Of a stretch of DNA of 64,000 bases, positions 34,970-46,663 are shown piece after piece. Origin of the DNA: Paralvinella palmiformis (Eukaryota > Annelida > Polychaeta > Terebellida > Alvinellidae); assembly GCA_025642065.1 (NCBI GenBank), contig JAODUP010000436.1, positions 124,001-188,000 of the forward strand, given 5' to 3'. Every line of letters begins with the position of its first letter. Position 1 is the stretch's first letter. A model generated the notes under the pieces. It was not told where the DNA came from and did no database searches. It saw only the letters and a program-made list of their open reading frames with translations. A program made the translations under genes and the position numbers.

Positions 34970-35820
34970 CACCTTTTGTTAATATATAATCAGCTGGTAA
35001 GGTACTAAACATTCTACTAATAGTGGTCTGTGAAACACAAAATTCAAAGGCTATAAACCGCTTTGCATATTGAGCCGCTTACGCATAAAAGTCATGAGAA
35101 CAATTTGAAATTTTGTCAGAGATGTTTTCTTTGGTAAGTGAATAGGATAGACAGGACAATAAATGATGACAGACCAGTTAAATACCTGACTTTATCATCT
35201 TTCCATTGAAAATTTCTGGTGTCAGTTCTGACATAAGAGCTTGCTGTTTCAAGTCAATGTTTTCTACCACCCGGGTTTGAATCTCGGCGTGAGCATATCT
35301 GAAGGTTGTTTCATCTTTGACTTCGCTTCATTACCTTTGGAAGTCGCTCGGCCCATTTAGCCCTCATTTTGCACAAAAGTTGCTTTAAAACACCAATCAT
35401 CATCATCATCATCATCATCAATGCATTCTAGTCTCAGCTATTGGAGTTGAGTGGTCATTCCCTCCGTAAGGCTACTGCCTATTTCGGCTTGGGATACCAT
35501 GGACAGTTCTTCTTTCTGTGGGCTGGCTGATGAGGCACCGTCGTCTACATGTTACAGTTGGAGTAACGACAGGGCAGCAGCAATTCTTTCTTTAATACCC
35601 GCTTTTCTAACTTGTGATGGCGCATCCGTTGCATGTTGGGAGATTGACGTTTTTCATGACCCATCTTAACAGTTGGTGTACAGTCTAGTTTGGCTTCATC
35701 AAACAGCAAAGCTGGCTTCCCTGTAAAAATGTCATTAAGGTGTATAATTTCATAATGAAAACTGGATACTACATTGTAGTTTCGATTAATATAAATGAGG
35801 ATAGTACTGGTGTAGATCAA
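34970..35820 (-). pseudogene. DDE_Tnp_4-type transposase remnant (ISL2EU-like?)
   Basis: Minus-strand pieces: GKPALLFDEAKLDCTPTVKM then GHEKRQSPNMQRM; after the SINE, ALMSELTPEIFNGKMIKSG; then RFIAFEFCVSQTTISRMFST, an HTH segment. The order 'D-x-x-PTxxxGH', 'ELTPExFxxx', then an HTH with 'VSxTTVSRxF' is typical of metazoan DDE_Tnp_4 transposases of the ISL2EU/Harbinger kind. The catalytic DDE part is not seen. The family assignment is from memory of the pattern. Confidence 0.45.
35262..35425 (+). repeat. SINE copy inside the transposase remnant
   Basis: B box 'gggtttgaatctcgg', then 'atatctgaaggttgtttcat', 'gacttcgcttcattaccttt', 'gtcgctcggcccatttag' and a (ATC)n tail at 35396-35421. The A box is eroded. 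Confidence 0.8.
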
Positions 35821-36129
35821 TATTATTGTTGAACCCTACTTAATTATCATTAATTCTTCGGTGTTTATTCCTGTCTAATTTAATATCTAAACAAATTTAC
35901 AATATTTAAGCGGTAATAGAATAGCGGTAATACAAATACTACTTCTAATCCCTTCTTTTACCTAATACTTCATGGAGAAAATACACATCAACCATATTAA
36001 CAATTATCACATCATATACTTATTCGAAATCTGCAAGTGAAATCTTAAACATACCGGTATGCTGTATTACATAATAAAGTTCAATTCGTGTGTGTACTAA
36101 CACATTTAACAAAGTCCATTTAGTTTCAT

Positions 36130-37330
36130 AATCTGCCAAGTAGCTTGGACGTTTCCTGGCGCGACTTGGGTAAGACCGTGGAATTACCGGCGTAGACATC
36201 TCATCTGGTGTCGGTGTTATTAGCTAGCTGATTCCACTAGGATGGGTGACGATTCTACCCCCAATTGGTTCAACCAATTCAGCTGGTTGTGTCACATGCT
36301 CTCTCACTGGATCAGATAGTTCCACACCTTCTGGCAGTTGTGGAACAATGCAAGCACTTTCCAAATCCTCTTTTTCGACAATCTTCCTCAAATTATCCCG
36401 TTGGTGGTGAAGCACACGACATTCTTTAAGACGTACTTGATAAGAGTAAGTCCGGATTTATCAGTCACCTGACCTTCTCTATGCTAATCAACAATAATCA
36501 CTTTTCTTCCAGAATGAAAGAGCTCGCCCGACGACGCATGTCGGCGTAGGCTTTCTATTGACCCTGGTGATCAAAAGCTCGCTCTTCAACGTGAAGTGAC
36601 ATACATCCTAATGGATATCTGAACTGTCGCTTCAGTAATAGCTTAGCTGGAGAAACACCTGTTGCAGAGTGTGGTGTGTTCCTGTACTGAAACATGTCCT
36701 CTTCTCATACATCTTCTGGAGGTCTTGACAGCATTTCCGCCAAACCATTCGACGCAGGGTGTAGAGGTGAAGTATAAATTAACCTGATTCTATTACTCCT
36801 TGTAAATTCATGAAATTCCCTTCCGGTGAATGATGTTCCATTGTCTGTAATGATAATACTAGGCAAGCCATGTTTAGCAAATACTCGACGGCACAATTTT
36901 GCAGTGACATGAGCTGTTGATATTGAAGTGGGTATCACTTCCAACCACTATGACTAAAAGTCTATTATATTCAGGTAGATTTGCCCCCAAAATGGTCCAG
37001 CTTAGTCTAAGTGTAAACGCATCCATGGCTTATTTGACCAATGCCATAGGTGTACTGGGGCCTTATCTGGTTGATCGCGTTGTTCTTGACATTCATGGCA
37101 AGATCTTACCCTAAGATCTATCCCTTCATATAACTTTGGCCATCAGACAAAACGTCTTGCTAACCCCTTCATGCGTACAATTCCTGGATGAGAAGAGTGC
37201 AACTCACGCAATACTGCTACTCGTCACTGTGCAGGTCGACCACACGATTTCCCCATAATAACACTCTATTGTGAACACCTAACTCGTTTCGGCGATTAAA
37301 GTATAGCTTTAAAGTAATATCAGTCAATGT
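36130..37330 (-). pseudogene. Gypsy integrase and C-terminal tail
   Basis: HECQEQRDQPDKAPVHLW, RLHLD-stop-AGPFWG (first Asp), TDNGTSFTGREFHEFTRSNR (second Asp), TSPLHPASNGLAE (Glu) give a complete DDE set interrupted by stops. The tail includes a 63-codon open piece at 36415-36224 and ends near 36060. Confidence 0.75.
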
Positions 37331-37336
37331 TCCTGG

Positions 37337-37900
37337 TCATCCGTTCATGCCGTAATGAAACACTTTAGACAAAACTGGTTCCATACGCGTCCATTTTCTG
37401 TTTTCCGTAGTTAATAGAGTTTTTAATAAGATGTCCAACAAATATAAAACGTCTGTTGGTAGAGTGTTCTCCAAGATGTTATCGGATAATGGCAGACGAC
37501 TTAATGCATCCGCATTGGCATAGGCCTTTCTGTGACAAAATGTCATTGTATAATTGTATGCAGTCAGCGTTAGCGTCCATCTTTGCACTCTTGGAGATGG
37601 CGTGGGTGGTAGGGCTTTTCTTCCATTGAATAAACTGTAGAGAGGTTTATGGTCACTACAAATGGCCACATGCCGACAATACACATATTGATGAAATTGT
37701 TTTACACCAAATATGATGGTTAGAGCTTCTTTTGCGAATAATTTATTTCTGCTACTGACAATGAACCTTGATGCGTAAGCAATAGCTTGATCTGACCCAT
37801 CTGTACATCTTTGTGACAATACACTACCGACACTATATGGTGAAGCATTTGTACTGTACTCAAGACCAACTACCGGTCTGTGTCATAGTGGACAAGAACC
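37337..37900 (-). pseudogene. Gypsy RNase H and integrase zinc-finger linker
   Basis: GLEYSTNASPYSVGSVLSQR, AIAYASRFIVSSRNKLFAKE, KQFHQYVYCRHVAICSDHKP and YANADALSRLPL: the RNase H fold with the conserved 'KEAL...F...SDHKPL' and 'ADALSR' marks. The strand is open over 160 codons (37819-37340). Confidence 0.85.
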
Positions 37901-37956
37901 AGCGAAGAGTGTAATATATTCTTTGTCGATTCAAACGTATCTTTTTTGGCTTTACC

Positions 37957-38480
37957 TCACTTGCAAGACACACGTTTGCGTAGCAACACGTGCAATGTGG
38001 CTAAACGTGATGAGAAATCTGTCAGAAATCTGCCATAATAATTCAATAAACCCAGGTACGATCTAAGTTCAGTAACATTCCTAGGCGCAGGTGCTGACTC
38101 TGTAGCCTGCACTTTCTCATCTGTAGGATGTAAGCCATATTGATCAATTTTGTAATCCAGATAAATGACAGATTTTGGGTTAAATGTACATTTGTCTTTA
38201 CGGAGCCGTAGACCAGCCGTTGACAATCGACTCAATACCTTGTCCAGACTACGCAAATTATCTTTTCCTGTCGGTCCAGCGACAAGAATGGTATCTAAAT
38301 AACAATAAACAAGGGGAATACCCTTCAGTAAGTTATCAATTGTATGTTGGCACAATCCTGGAGATGCAGAAACCCCAAATGGTAAACTGGAATATTCAAA
38401 TATGCAGCCCACCTAGACTGTTTTACTGCAGATATTACTCCAAGATAAATTAAACGGTCAATTTCTTGATCCACCCTCTC
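37957..38480 (-). pseudogene. Gypsy reverse transcriptase, internally deleted
   Basis: ARPLPYALRERVDQEIDRL, LGVISAVKQSRWAA, then a jump and frameshift to FEYSSLPFGVSASPGLCQHT, VYCYLDTILVAGPTGKDNLR and LRSYLGLLNYYGRFLTDFSS. The segment with the first catalytic Asp (LDLSxAYxQ) is missing, and the YLDD box reads YLDT, so this RT lacks all but one catalytic Asp. Confidence 0.8.
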
Positions 38481-38698
38481 CCTCAAAGCATAAGGTAGGG
38501 GTCTAGCTTTATAAAACGAGGATGTGTTGATTCATCAACCAGAATATGGTTCCTCATTAGTACGATCTGTAAGATTGTGAGTGCAATAGTTTTGACCTTG
38601 ACGCGGATTTTTGAAATGTTTATTTTTGAGTGCTTGACCCGATGCGTGTTTAACAAGGCAAACATTTGCTATACAACCTCTTCTTCCACAGTTATAAC

Positions 38699-40502
38699 TA
38701 AGGATGGGACGTTTTTTAAATATATTTTCGATTCGATTTTCGATATTTAGTCCACGGTTCGATTTATTCACAATACTTTACTCAAGCATCCCGATAATCA
38801 CACAGACTTTTAAATAAACTAATTTAAAAAAGTTTAAAGCAGAAACTTTATTTCTAATAAAGACTTAAATGAATTGATGGTAAAAACAAATGATATGACT
38901 AGAAAAGAAAAATACCCTTTTGGTAATATCTAAACTACATGAAGATCACATGAAATGACTTTATGAACTAAAGTTCAAAGTTTTTGTTCAGAAAGACCAA
39001 CCTCAGTGCTGTGACTACATAGCTTGCTGTTGAGCAAACCCTCTGGCGTGGAACTGAAGTCCCAGGGATGGCGAGATAACACTGGGCCAGTTTGCCCAGC
39101 AAAGGAGGCTGAGAGGATTTCTTTCTCCACCAGTTTTTGGCATAATCATTCAGCAGAATGGGGATATCGTTCCTGTAGCTGGCAATCTCATGGTCTATTT
39201 GTGATGTCAGTGATTGAGTTGTGGCCTCACTAGCACCTGTCATCAGAACATCTGACCAAGATAAATCCTCTAATGCATTTATTTTTGGCTTTGGTTCATG
39301 AATATCTGAATCATATTCCACCAATACAGACGTGATTCCAGTTCTTCTTTCATGTGAAAAGGAATGACTTCAGGGCCATCCTCCTCCCTAACTAGTGCTG
39401 AATGATAGGAAAGTAAGATAGGGAGATTAGGCCTGGATCGTAAGTTTAGTTTAGACACATGAATATTAATACACTAATTACAAGTACTAACTTTAGTAAA
39501 AAGAAATAGCAGAAACATAAAAATTACTTCAGGAACATATACCTAAATTAGCGTTAGCTATTAGTTAAGCCCACATATGAAATAAAGAACTTAAGAGGAG
39601 GCTGCCAGATCCACTTCCCAAAGAACCGACACTATAGACAGTGTAGTGTGAGTTATAAAGTTATTAGAGAAAATAGTTAATATGAGTTGACAACCAACGG
39701 TCCGTAACTACCCACTTGGCTCTATTTAATTAACTGGCAACTCATAAATATAGTAGGGTCTATATTGCATGCCTCATACTTTGGCTCCAGAACATGTAGA
39801 AGTTCCTTAAATCCTTGCTTCTCCACCACTGTGTATGGTCTCAGATCTGTCACTATGAATTTCCCAATTTGGTTTGTGATGACAGTCAATCGTGAAGAGT
39901 TGAACGGCATCTTTTCTAACAAGTGATGCTTCTCTCAAAGATTGTTGCTTTTCTACGGGATTTGAAAGTGGCTTGCTGTCACTGTCAGATAGACGTGTAT
40001 ATGAAACCAAAACTAGCAAAAGCGAAGTTGACGAATATTCCGGGTGGTGTCTGTTTAAATGGTGGATCGTGTTCATAGTATTTCCAGACTTATGTTACGA
40101 TCCTACAAATCCGACAGACAGTTAGTTCTCTTCCACTCTCAGATATTTCTGTCATCGTGTGGCCGAAATGTTTCCAAACAAATGATTTATACGATTTTGG
40201 AGGCAACAAATTGCCGAGAAACTTTCCACGCTATGCTAACTGGGTTTGATCTGGGATAGCCCATGCAAATATAACGTGCTGTGGAATCGAGCACTGTGAT
40301 TGGCTGAAATCTATGGGTCATCGGAAATCCGCACTGACGTCAATGAAAACGTAACTGGAAATCCGAGATTTTCTCCCATCATTGTCTGAGTGCACACTAC
40401 CAAATCGAAATAAACCGCGATTTTCCAATTGAAGAACCGTGAATGGAACCGATTAACCAAAACCACGAATACCATGAATCGCGATTAATCGTCGCATCTC
40501 CA
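38699..40502 (-). mobile_element. Non-autonomous hAT transposon with 8-bp TSD
   Basis: 1804 bp flanked by GTTATAAC (38691-38698) and GTTATAAA (40503-40510). Ends TAAGGATGGGACG and, inverted, TGGAGATGCGACG. Inside, reading minus: BED-finger tail IHHLNRHHPEYSS, ITNQIGKFIVTDLRPYTVVE, GFKELLHVLEPKYE, then directly the C-terminal hAT dimerisation domain NDYAKNWWRKKSSQPPLLGK, LAQCYLAIPGTSVP. The central catalytic DDE region of a ZBED/hobo-type transposase is deleted. It lies within the Gypsy zinc-knuckle region. Confidence 0.8.
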
Positions 40503-40664
40503 GTTATAAAACTTTTGAAACATTTTTGAATCTACACGAATTAGATTCGTGTGTACCTCCACAATACACACAATTCAATTTTTAGAAGCAGGCTTCTATT
40601 CGGTAACTGTAATGAGTTTTCTTATTAAGTTTGTTAACTTGTGATGATGAACCATTAACCTCAT

Positions 40665-41130
40665 TTACAGATCCAGTTGCTTTTTGGGTTTCATGCAAAT
40701 CTTGCGTCTATGTATACGATCATCTGCTATGCCGCAAACAGTGCGATCACAAATAATTTCATCCAGCATTGAACCAAATTCACAATACTCAGACAAGCGT
40801 CGCAGTTCCGCAATATACATAGACACAGAATCACCACTTGTCGCATGTATTAAGTTTGTAGAGTTGAAAAGTTTAGAAGGCTTGGGACAAAAATTAGTTT
40901 GTAGAGTCTTACACAAATCTTTATAAGTTTTCTTACATGGTTCTTCTGGGGCCACCAAACTTCTCATGAGAGGATAAGTTTTAGCACCACACATTGATAG
41001 AAGAACTGCTCTCTTTTAAGCATCATCTATATCATTAGCAATGCAATATCGATCAAGGCGTTCTTTATACTGAGTCCAGGACTCAATGCTACTGTCATTA
41101 AATTCTCCTATTTTCCCGAAAAGCGCCATT
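40665..41130 (-). pseudogene. Gypsy gag
   Basis: Starts MALFGKIGEFNDSSIESWTQ, the usual opening of gag in K02A2.6-like Gypsy elements, followed by YKERLDRYCIANDIDDA, a TAA stop, KRAVLLSMCGAKTYPLMRSL, and LRRLSEYCEFGSMLDEIICD with RTVCGIADDRI. One in-frame stop around 41020. Structural capsid protein of the element. Confidence 0.8.
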
Positions 41131-42013
41131 TTGATCCTGGTCGCCAAATGTAATGTATACTGTTTTGGATTGGTTTCCTTTACCAAACACCAAATATACT
41201 TAGCCTGACACACAGCCAACAAACAAGTATCGTACCACAGACATTCTCGAGCTAAGAAAGAACAAGTGTGTCGTGGTCGACATACATTACCTAAGAGGGT
41301 TTATTGCTGGCTCGGCCCAGTACAGGTACCGAAGATAATTCTCCGTTACAAACCTATTACAAAATAATTAGCTTCATATACATATATGTGACTATAGCCA
41401 TACATTACATCGGGCGTTTCAATTCAATGTTCAAATGTGAGCAAAAATGTAACACGACACAAAAGCCTAAATTGGTATTAAGAAAAGAAGAGTTACTTAT
41501 TTATGTACCTGATAAAATAATGATCAGAAGACACCCTGACAATATTGAGGTTTTTGCATTCCTGTATATTCTGCTGTATAATTAATCAGGCATATGGTAA
41601 AGTGATACGTGTCAACACAAACTTCTTCCGACATGTCTACCCACAAAACCGCATAATTGTTTATAACGTGCAATATATACGCGATCAAGAGACTATTGTT
41701 TTTATGAGTTAATTATCTTCTTTTTTAAATAGACTTAGCCATACCTGATAAGCCGTCATGAGAGATTAAGTTTAGAATAATACGAATAATACTCTTGCGC
41801 TGACACTGTTTAGGATAGCATGGCCTAGAACGACTAATGTGCACCAAGAACAATTCACACTTTGATTAACAGATATACTTATGGATATAGTCATTACCTT
41901 TATTAAATAGCGATTTCCATAGAGTGAATATAAGTAAGAAAATTGGCACATAATATTTATTTTAAGTGATAAACATTATAATTAATTGTTTCTGTAACCA
42001 TCTCAACTTTCTA

Positions 42014-42017
<4 letters not shown>

Positions 42018-42058
<41 letters not shown>
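42018..42058. repeat. (AT)n microsatellite
   Basis: About 20 AT units directly before the 0.2-kb extra copy at 42061. Confidence 0.95.
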
Positions 42059-42060
<2 letters not shown>

Positions 42061-42265
42061 TGTTAAAAACTGTATGTGGCTAAATGATTATTTGAAAATA
42101 ATAATAAATAACCCATTTATATTTTGATATATGTTTATATCCTTATAGATGTATGCGTCTTATTCCGTGAATCTCTCTGTGACGTCGTAAATGGACATTT
42201 TCTACAAGAATAGTGATATTACTAATCAATTATTTTGGTAACAGCTTGGCTTGAATAAAACATGA
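42061..42265 (-). repeat. Third copy of a 0.2-kb arm segment
   Basis: 'aataataaataacccattta', 'atgtttatatc', 'gaatctctctgtga', 'agaatagtgatatta' and 'caattattttggtaacagct' match 44640-44832 in direct order and 31010-31200 in inverted order. It probably marks the 3' UTR/tail of the LINE found in both arms. Confidence 0.75.
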
Positions 42266-43129
42266 TTTTTGTTTGATCATTTGGCCAAGCACTATTTGCG
42301 GATGTACAAAGGTAAGATGTTAATTATTGGCGCCTTAAGTCTGCAGCAAACAGTTACAATACGAGTGCGAAAGCCACAGCCATACGTTGATTTACCATCC
42401 TCTGATTTCGATATAATATTGAAAGAAAGCCGATGATGTCGTATATATTGTGTGGTTTTGTCCCGGCTAATCGTGTCTTATCATAGATCAAAGATGGGCA
42501 AAGATTTATTTTACATAATTTTACACGCTATTGTTTGTCATCCGACTTAATAAGTTGTTTGTTGTGGACTTAAATCATAACAAATGAGGAGACTTGTTGG
42601 TAGCAGACTTAATGCGCATTAAGAAAAAGAGAGTGAAGTATACTTCCTTGGTAAGATGACTTCTATGTATAAACAATTGGCCAGGGAAGATACAAAATTC
42701 CTTATTTCAACCCACATTTTTGTGGAGACTAAAGAAACAATAGCCACAAGATACAATGCGAATGCACAAAACAAATACACAAAAGTTGCTTTTCTCTATA
42801 TTTTATGCACGAATTACCATAATCAGTCCATTTCTGATAACATTTATAATCTAAAGACAACCGAGTATAATGATGTGAACATTTAGCACAACAACCGAAG
42901 AAATTTAGACAAATGCATTCTGAGTTGATCCGTATTATATCATTTATATGGTTCTTATCTTAATTCTGTTACGATATATAATGCTAAGTTTTAAAGGAGG
43001 TTTACGTATAATACGTTGAATTTTTTTTTGGGAACTTACTTTTGTTGTCATTTAAATAGGTTTACATCAGTCGGGGAGAATTTAGCCGAAAAAACTGAAA
43101 CGTTATAAATGCCGCGTCTCAATATTGTG

Positions 43130-43880
43130 GAATACCTAGATACATTGATCAAGGATTACGGCTCAGTCATAAAGTATTACCTCAATCCTATGCTGACATC
43201 TTATTCACCGCTAAAATAATTTATTTAGCAACTCTCTTTTTGTGTTGCTTCATCTTCGTATACATCGTAATCGTTTGGATATGTAATTCGAAAACGACGG
43301 TTTCTCAGTTTTGGCACACAAGACATATGTATGCCACTAAATGTAAGATAGGTGTATCATGTCAATATCTAGATGAATTAGATTTCAGGATAATTGTTTT
43401 GACCTTTAATCTTCCGGATTCTCTAAGGAAATGTCTTTCTCACGTAGCTAAGTTGGACACTCTAGGACATAAAGTAGGTGTTGATATCTCTCCCAACCCA
43501 AACGAGTGGCGAAACTTTCAGGATTGGTTTCACGAAATGCATAAGAACGAAACGTTCAAGCCGTTTATGCCGGGTTTGGCAATCAATAGATGGTTCCAGA
43601 AGTTTGATAAAGAAGGAAGAGCAAATTCGATGTGGGAAATATTGGCCATATATTTCTATAACAGAAACAAGCTTTACACTGTTTAATCGAATCTAAAGAA
43701 ATCTACAGTTCTGAAAAATACTTTGTTTGGAGTAAACCGAAGGGAAGCCGGTTTGCATTTCAGTACAAGACAGATCAAATCTTCTTCTTTTAAATTGCAG
43801 TTCGGGTTTTGAACAAATTTCTTCTCGTCTCCCCATGTATGAATTCGACAGAACCGTTTCCGGTAAAATAGACATAACCA
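43130..43880 (+). pseudogene. Glycosyltransferase-like gene, dead copy B
   Basis: An open frame 43240-43686 encodes 148 residues: signal-anchor helix, DELDFRIIVLTFNLPDSLRK, LGHKVGVDI, then directly SPNPNEWRNFQDWFHEMHKN, MPGLAINRWFQKFDKEGRAN, SMWEILAIYFYNRNKLYTV, stop. Compared with copy A, about 378 bp is lost between GVDI and SPN (short 'gatatct/ggattct' homology at the ends), removing the DxD-like centre. The frame may be read back to about 43160 (LPQSYADILFTAKIIYLATL). Beyond the TAA, sequence homologous to copy A continues (SNLKKSTVLKNTLFGVN), so the stop is premature. Confidence 0.55.
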
Positions 43881-44424
43881 AATGATTTCAATTTCGAGGA
43901 CTGATAAGTTAAATAGAATAGTTAAGGTTCATTAATATAACCATTAATATACATAGCCTTGTATAATTATATAAATAATACTACGTATGATGACTGATTT
44001 GATTTTTAAATGTTTTTCTGTAAATTATTATTTCTTGATTGTTACTAGATACGTGATCATATTTGATATACATTCAGAGTTTCGGTTATATGATCTGGTA
44101 TAATCGATTTTCATAATTTGATTAATATAATAGAGCCTATGTTTTATGTCCGAATTAAACTTATCAAGAAGTTAACATCTAATTAGAGCTAATACAGACA
44201 AATTAAAATAATTAGATGATGCATTTTTGAGTACGTTTAATCAATTGACGTAAATATGTAACTAGGCTGTGATGCTCAATGAGTAGATGTACTCTAATGA
44301 TGGGTTTTGTTAAAGGTAAGGTAAGTAAGTATCCAGGACATGTCATTTATCAATATTTTATTGTCTTGGCTCTTGCCTTGGCTAATGTCTCATGTTCTAG
44401 TATAATTAAATTCATTATTGTGTC

Positions 44425-44536
<112 letters not shown>

Positions 44537-44839
44537 TTCACTGATAAACACTCCACTTAATAACATACTAAATTAACCTAATTATCTGTAAGTCAACTTT
44601 CGAAATTGTTTCCCCACAACAATAAACTAAAAGTAGGGGTTAAGGGAAGCCTGTATTTGGCTAATTGATTATGTGAAAAGTAATAATAAATAACCCATTT
44701 ATAATTTGGTATATGTTTATATCATTAAACATGTAGCCGTCTCATTCAGTGAATCTCTCATTGTAAATGAAGATTTTCTATAAGAATAGTGATATTATCA
44801 ATAAATTATTTTGGTATCAGCTTGGCTTAATAATTATTA

Positions 44840-46158
44840 TACTAATTACAAAGCTTCTATAGCGCGAAAATAATCGAGCTCATTTCATGACTTAACGTGT
44901 TCAGGGAGTGAATTCCAAAGAGTAAGGACAGCAACTGATAAAACACGAATCCCAGCATTAGTTTTAATCCTGGGAACAGACAGCAAGTGAAAAGCAGATG
45001 AACGGAGCACTAATGGCTTGGGTGCTGGAGAAAGTGTGGAAAATAGATACGAAGGGTCTCCAGGGGAAAGAGTTTGATAGGCAATGGTACACCGTTTGAA
45101 AATGATGCGAGATTGAACAAGGAACCAGTAAAAATATTTTAGAAGCTGTAGGCGGTTTGTCAGAGATAGAGGGATATTATATAACGATTCATTGCCATAG
45201 TCCAGTCGGGAAATAATAAGGGCTTGGACTAAAGTATTGCAATTCTCATCATTTATGTACTTACGAATAAGTCAAATATTTTGTTTTTGTATTTGATAAT
45301 AACAGGACTTATATATAGAATTCACCTACTTCTCCATTCCTAGAGTATTATCTAAATAAGCCCTAGATTTCTTGCAAACATGGAAGAATTTATATAACTG
45401 GATCCTTCCTTAATGCGAAGATTCTCAGGTTTCTTTACATGCTGCTTGGATTTAAAAAAAATGAATTCTGTCTTGTCCTTATTCAATTTCAGCATGTTGC
45501 TGTTCATCCAAGTACTTATGTCTGCAATACTAGCTTGAATTGAAGATGAAATAGCATCTCATTTATCACATGGCTTTAAAGTCAAATAAACTTGTGTATC
45601 ATCGGCATAAAAGTGATATTTAATATTAAGCCGTTTAAATATTTCACCAACTTGTTTGGTATAAATACAGTAATTCTTTGGTCCTAAAACGGATCCCTGT
45701 GGTACACCAAAAAGAAGACCTACATCTGGTGATGTTTTATCCACTACTGAAACACACTGAGTTCTTTCGGTGAGGTACGACTTTACCCAAGTTAAAGCCT
45801 TTTCCTTGATTCCAAAGGAGAAATCTAAGCGCTCCGGTAGAATTGGACCGAAAGCTGCAGAGAAGTCAAGCCTAATTAATGCAGTCATGGGTCCTTCATC
45901 AAGACCCTCAGCAATGTCAGTGTGCACTTTCAAAAGAGCAGTTTCTGTTGAATGACATCTACGATAAACAGACTGATAAACGTCATTGAGATCATTGTGC
46001 TCTAAGTGTTCTTCTATACGCCTTTCTACCACCTTTTCATTAAGCTTAGATATAAAAGGAAGGTTAGAAATAGGACGATAATTCTTCATCTTTTCCTTAA
46101 CCAACCCAGATCTCTTAAGCAGCGGGGTTTTGTAGCTCATCCATTGACCTATTGACAA
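44840..46158 (-). pseudogene. CR1/L2-like LINE reverse transcriptase
   Basis: A 200-codon open frame (46158-45559) reads MKNYRPISNLPFISKLNEKV, RCHSTETALLKVHTDIAEGL, ALIRLDFSAAF (motif A), GVPQGSVLGP (motif B) and YHFYADDTQVYLTL (motif C, catalytic YADD intact). After a stop it continues through 45540-44850 as the same C terminus found at 30600-30990. Only this copy retains the catalytic core, so the outer end of the duplication lies inside the LINE. Confidence 0.85.
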
Positions 46159-46299
46159 TGGCTGTTATCAGTGGTAGAAGTTGATCCACACATTTCTTCA
46201 AAACCAAGTGGGGAGCTGGTGCAAGTCACGTGAATTCTTCGGTCGAAACATTTCGAGCATATTTCCATTAAACACCGCAAAATAAAGGCGCAGCTTCTT

Positions 46300-46440
46300 A
46301 TTTTTATTGATTGAAACCTATTTATTAATAACGAGCAGATCCAGGTAAGTGCTGTGCCCCGATATCCCATGCCAATCAGAGAGGCGATCTAGAAGTACAG
46401 AATAATCAATGGTGTCAAAAGCTGTAGATAAATATAACTG
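46300..46440 (-). pseudogene. Second LINE RT fragment
   Basis: Reading minus: LYLSTAFDTIDYSVLLDRLS and MGYRGTALTWICSLLINRFQ, an RT motif-A region of a related CR1/L2-group LINE. It abuts the upstream end of the RT at 46158, indicating a nested or chimeric LINE. Confidence 0.6.
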
Positions 46441-46663
46441 TGTTAATAGTGTGAATGTATTGTGAGAAGGTGTGGATCAGGACCAGTTTGTGTGTTCATT
46501 ATAAAAGTTTGAATTCACGGTTCGAGTTTATCTGTAACTTATTACACGCATTCTATGCAACCTGTTGACGACTTGAATAGGTCGAAACCGGTCGTTGCTA
46601 TTGGGTTGAGTCGTGTTGTATTGCTTCTATTAGTATTGATCTGAATTTATTCTGATTTATGTT

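Larger units (their letters stand above)
36060..41222 (-). mobile_element. Gypsy-type LTR retrotransposon, decayed, split by hAT
   Basis: Order on the minus strand: gag (41140-40665), zinc knuckle (about 40600-40540), hAT insertion (38699-40502), second knuckle (38698-38645), RT (38476-37957), RNase H (37900-37440), integrase (37330-36700), C-terminal tail (36600-36060). Just upstream of gag, 'tttggcgaccaggatcaaa' resembles a primer-binding site next to an LTR end. I could not find a matching LTR pair, so at least one LTR is lost. Protease and the first half of RT are deleted, and stops occur throughout. Not functional. Confidence 0.8.

Noticed and set aside
36060..41350. Pair of LTRs for the Gypsy element
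   Set aside because: The presumed LTR edge near 41140 ('aatgtatacattaca') was not found again in 33.9-36.1 kb, so no LTR pair is claimed.
41304..41585. 93-codon plus-strand frame
   Set aside because: No recognisable motif; begins in presumed Gypsy leader/LTR sequence.
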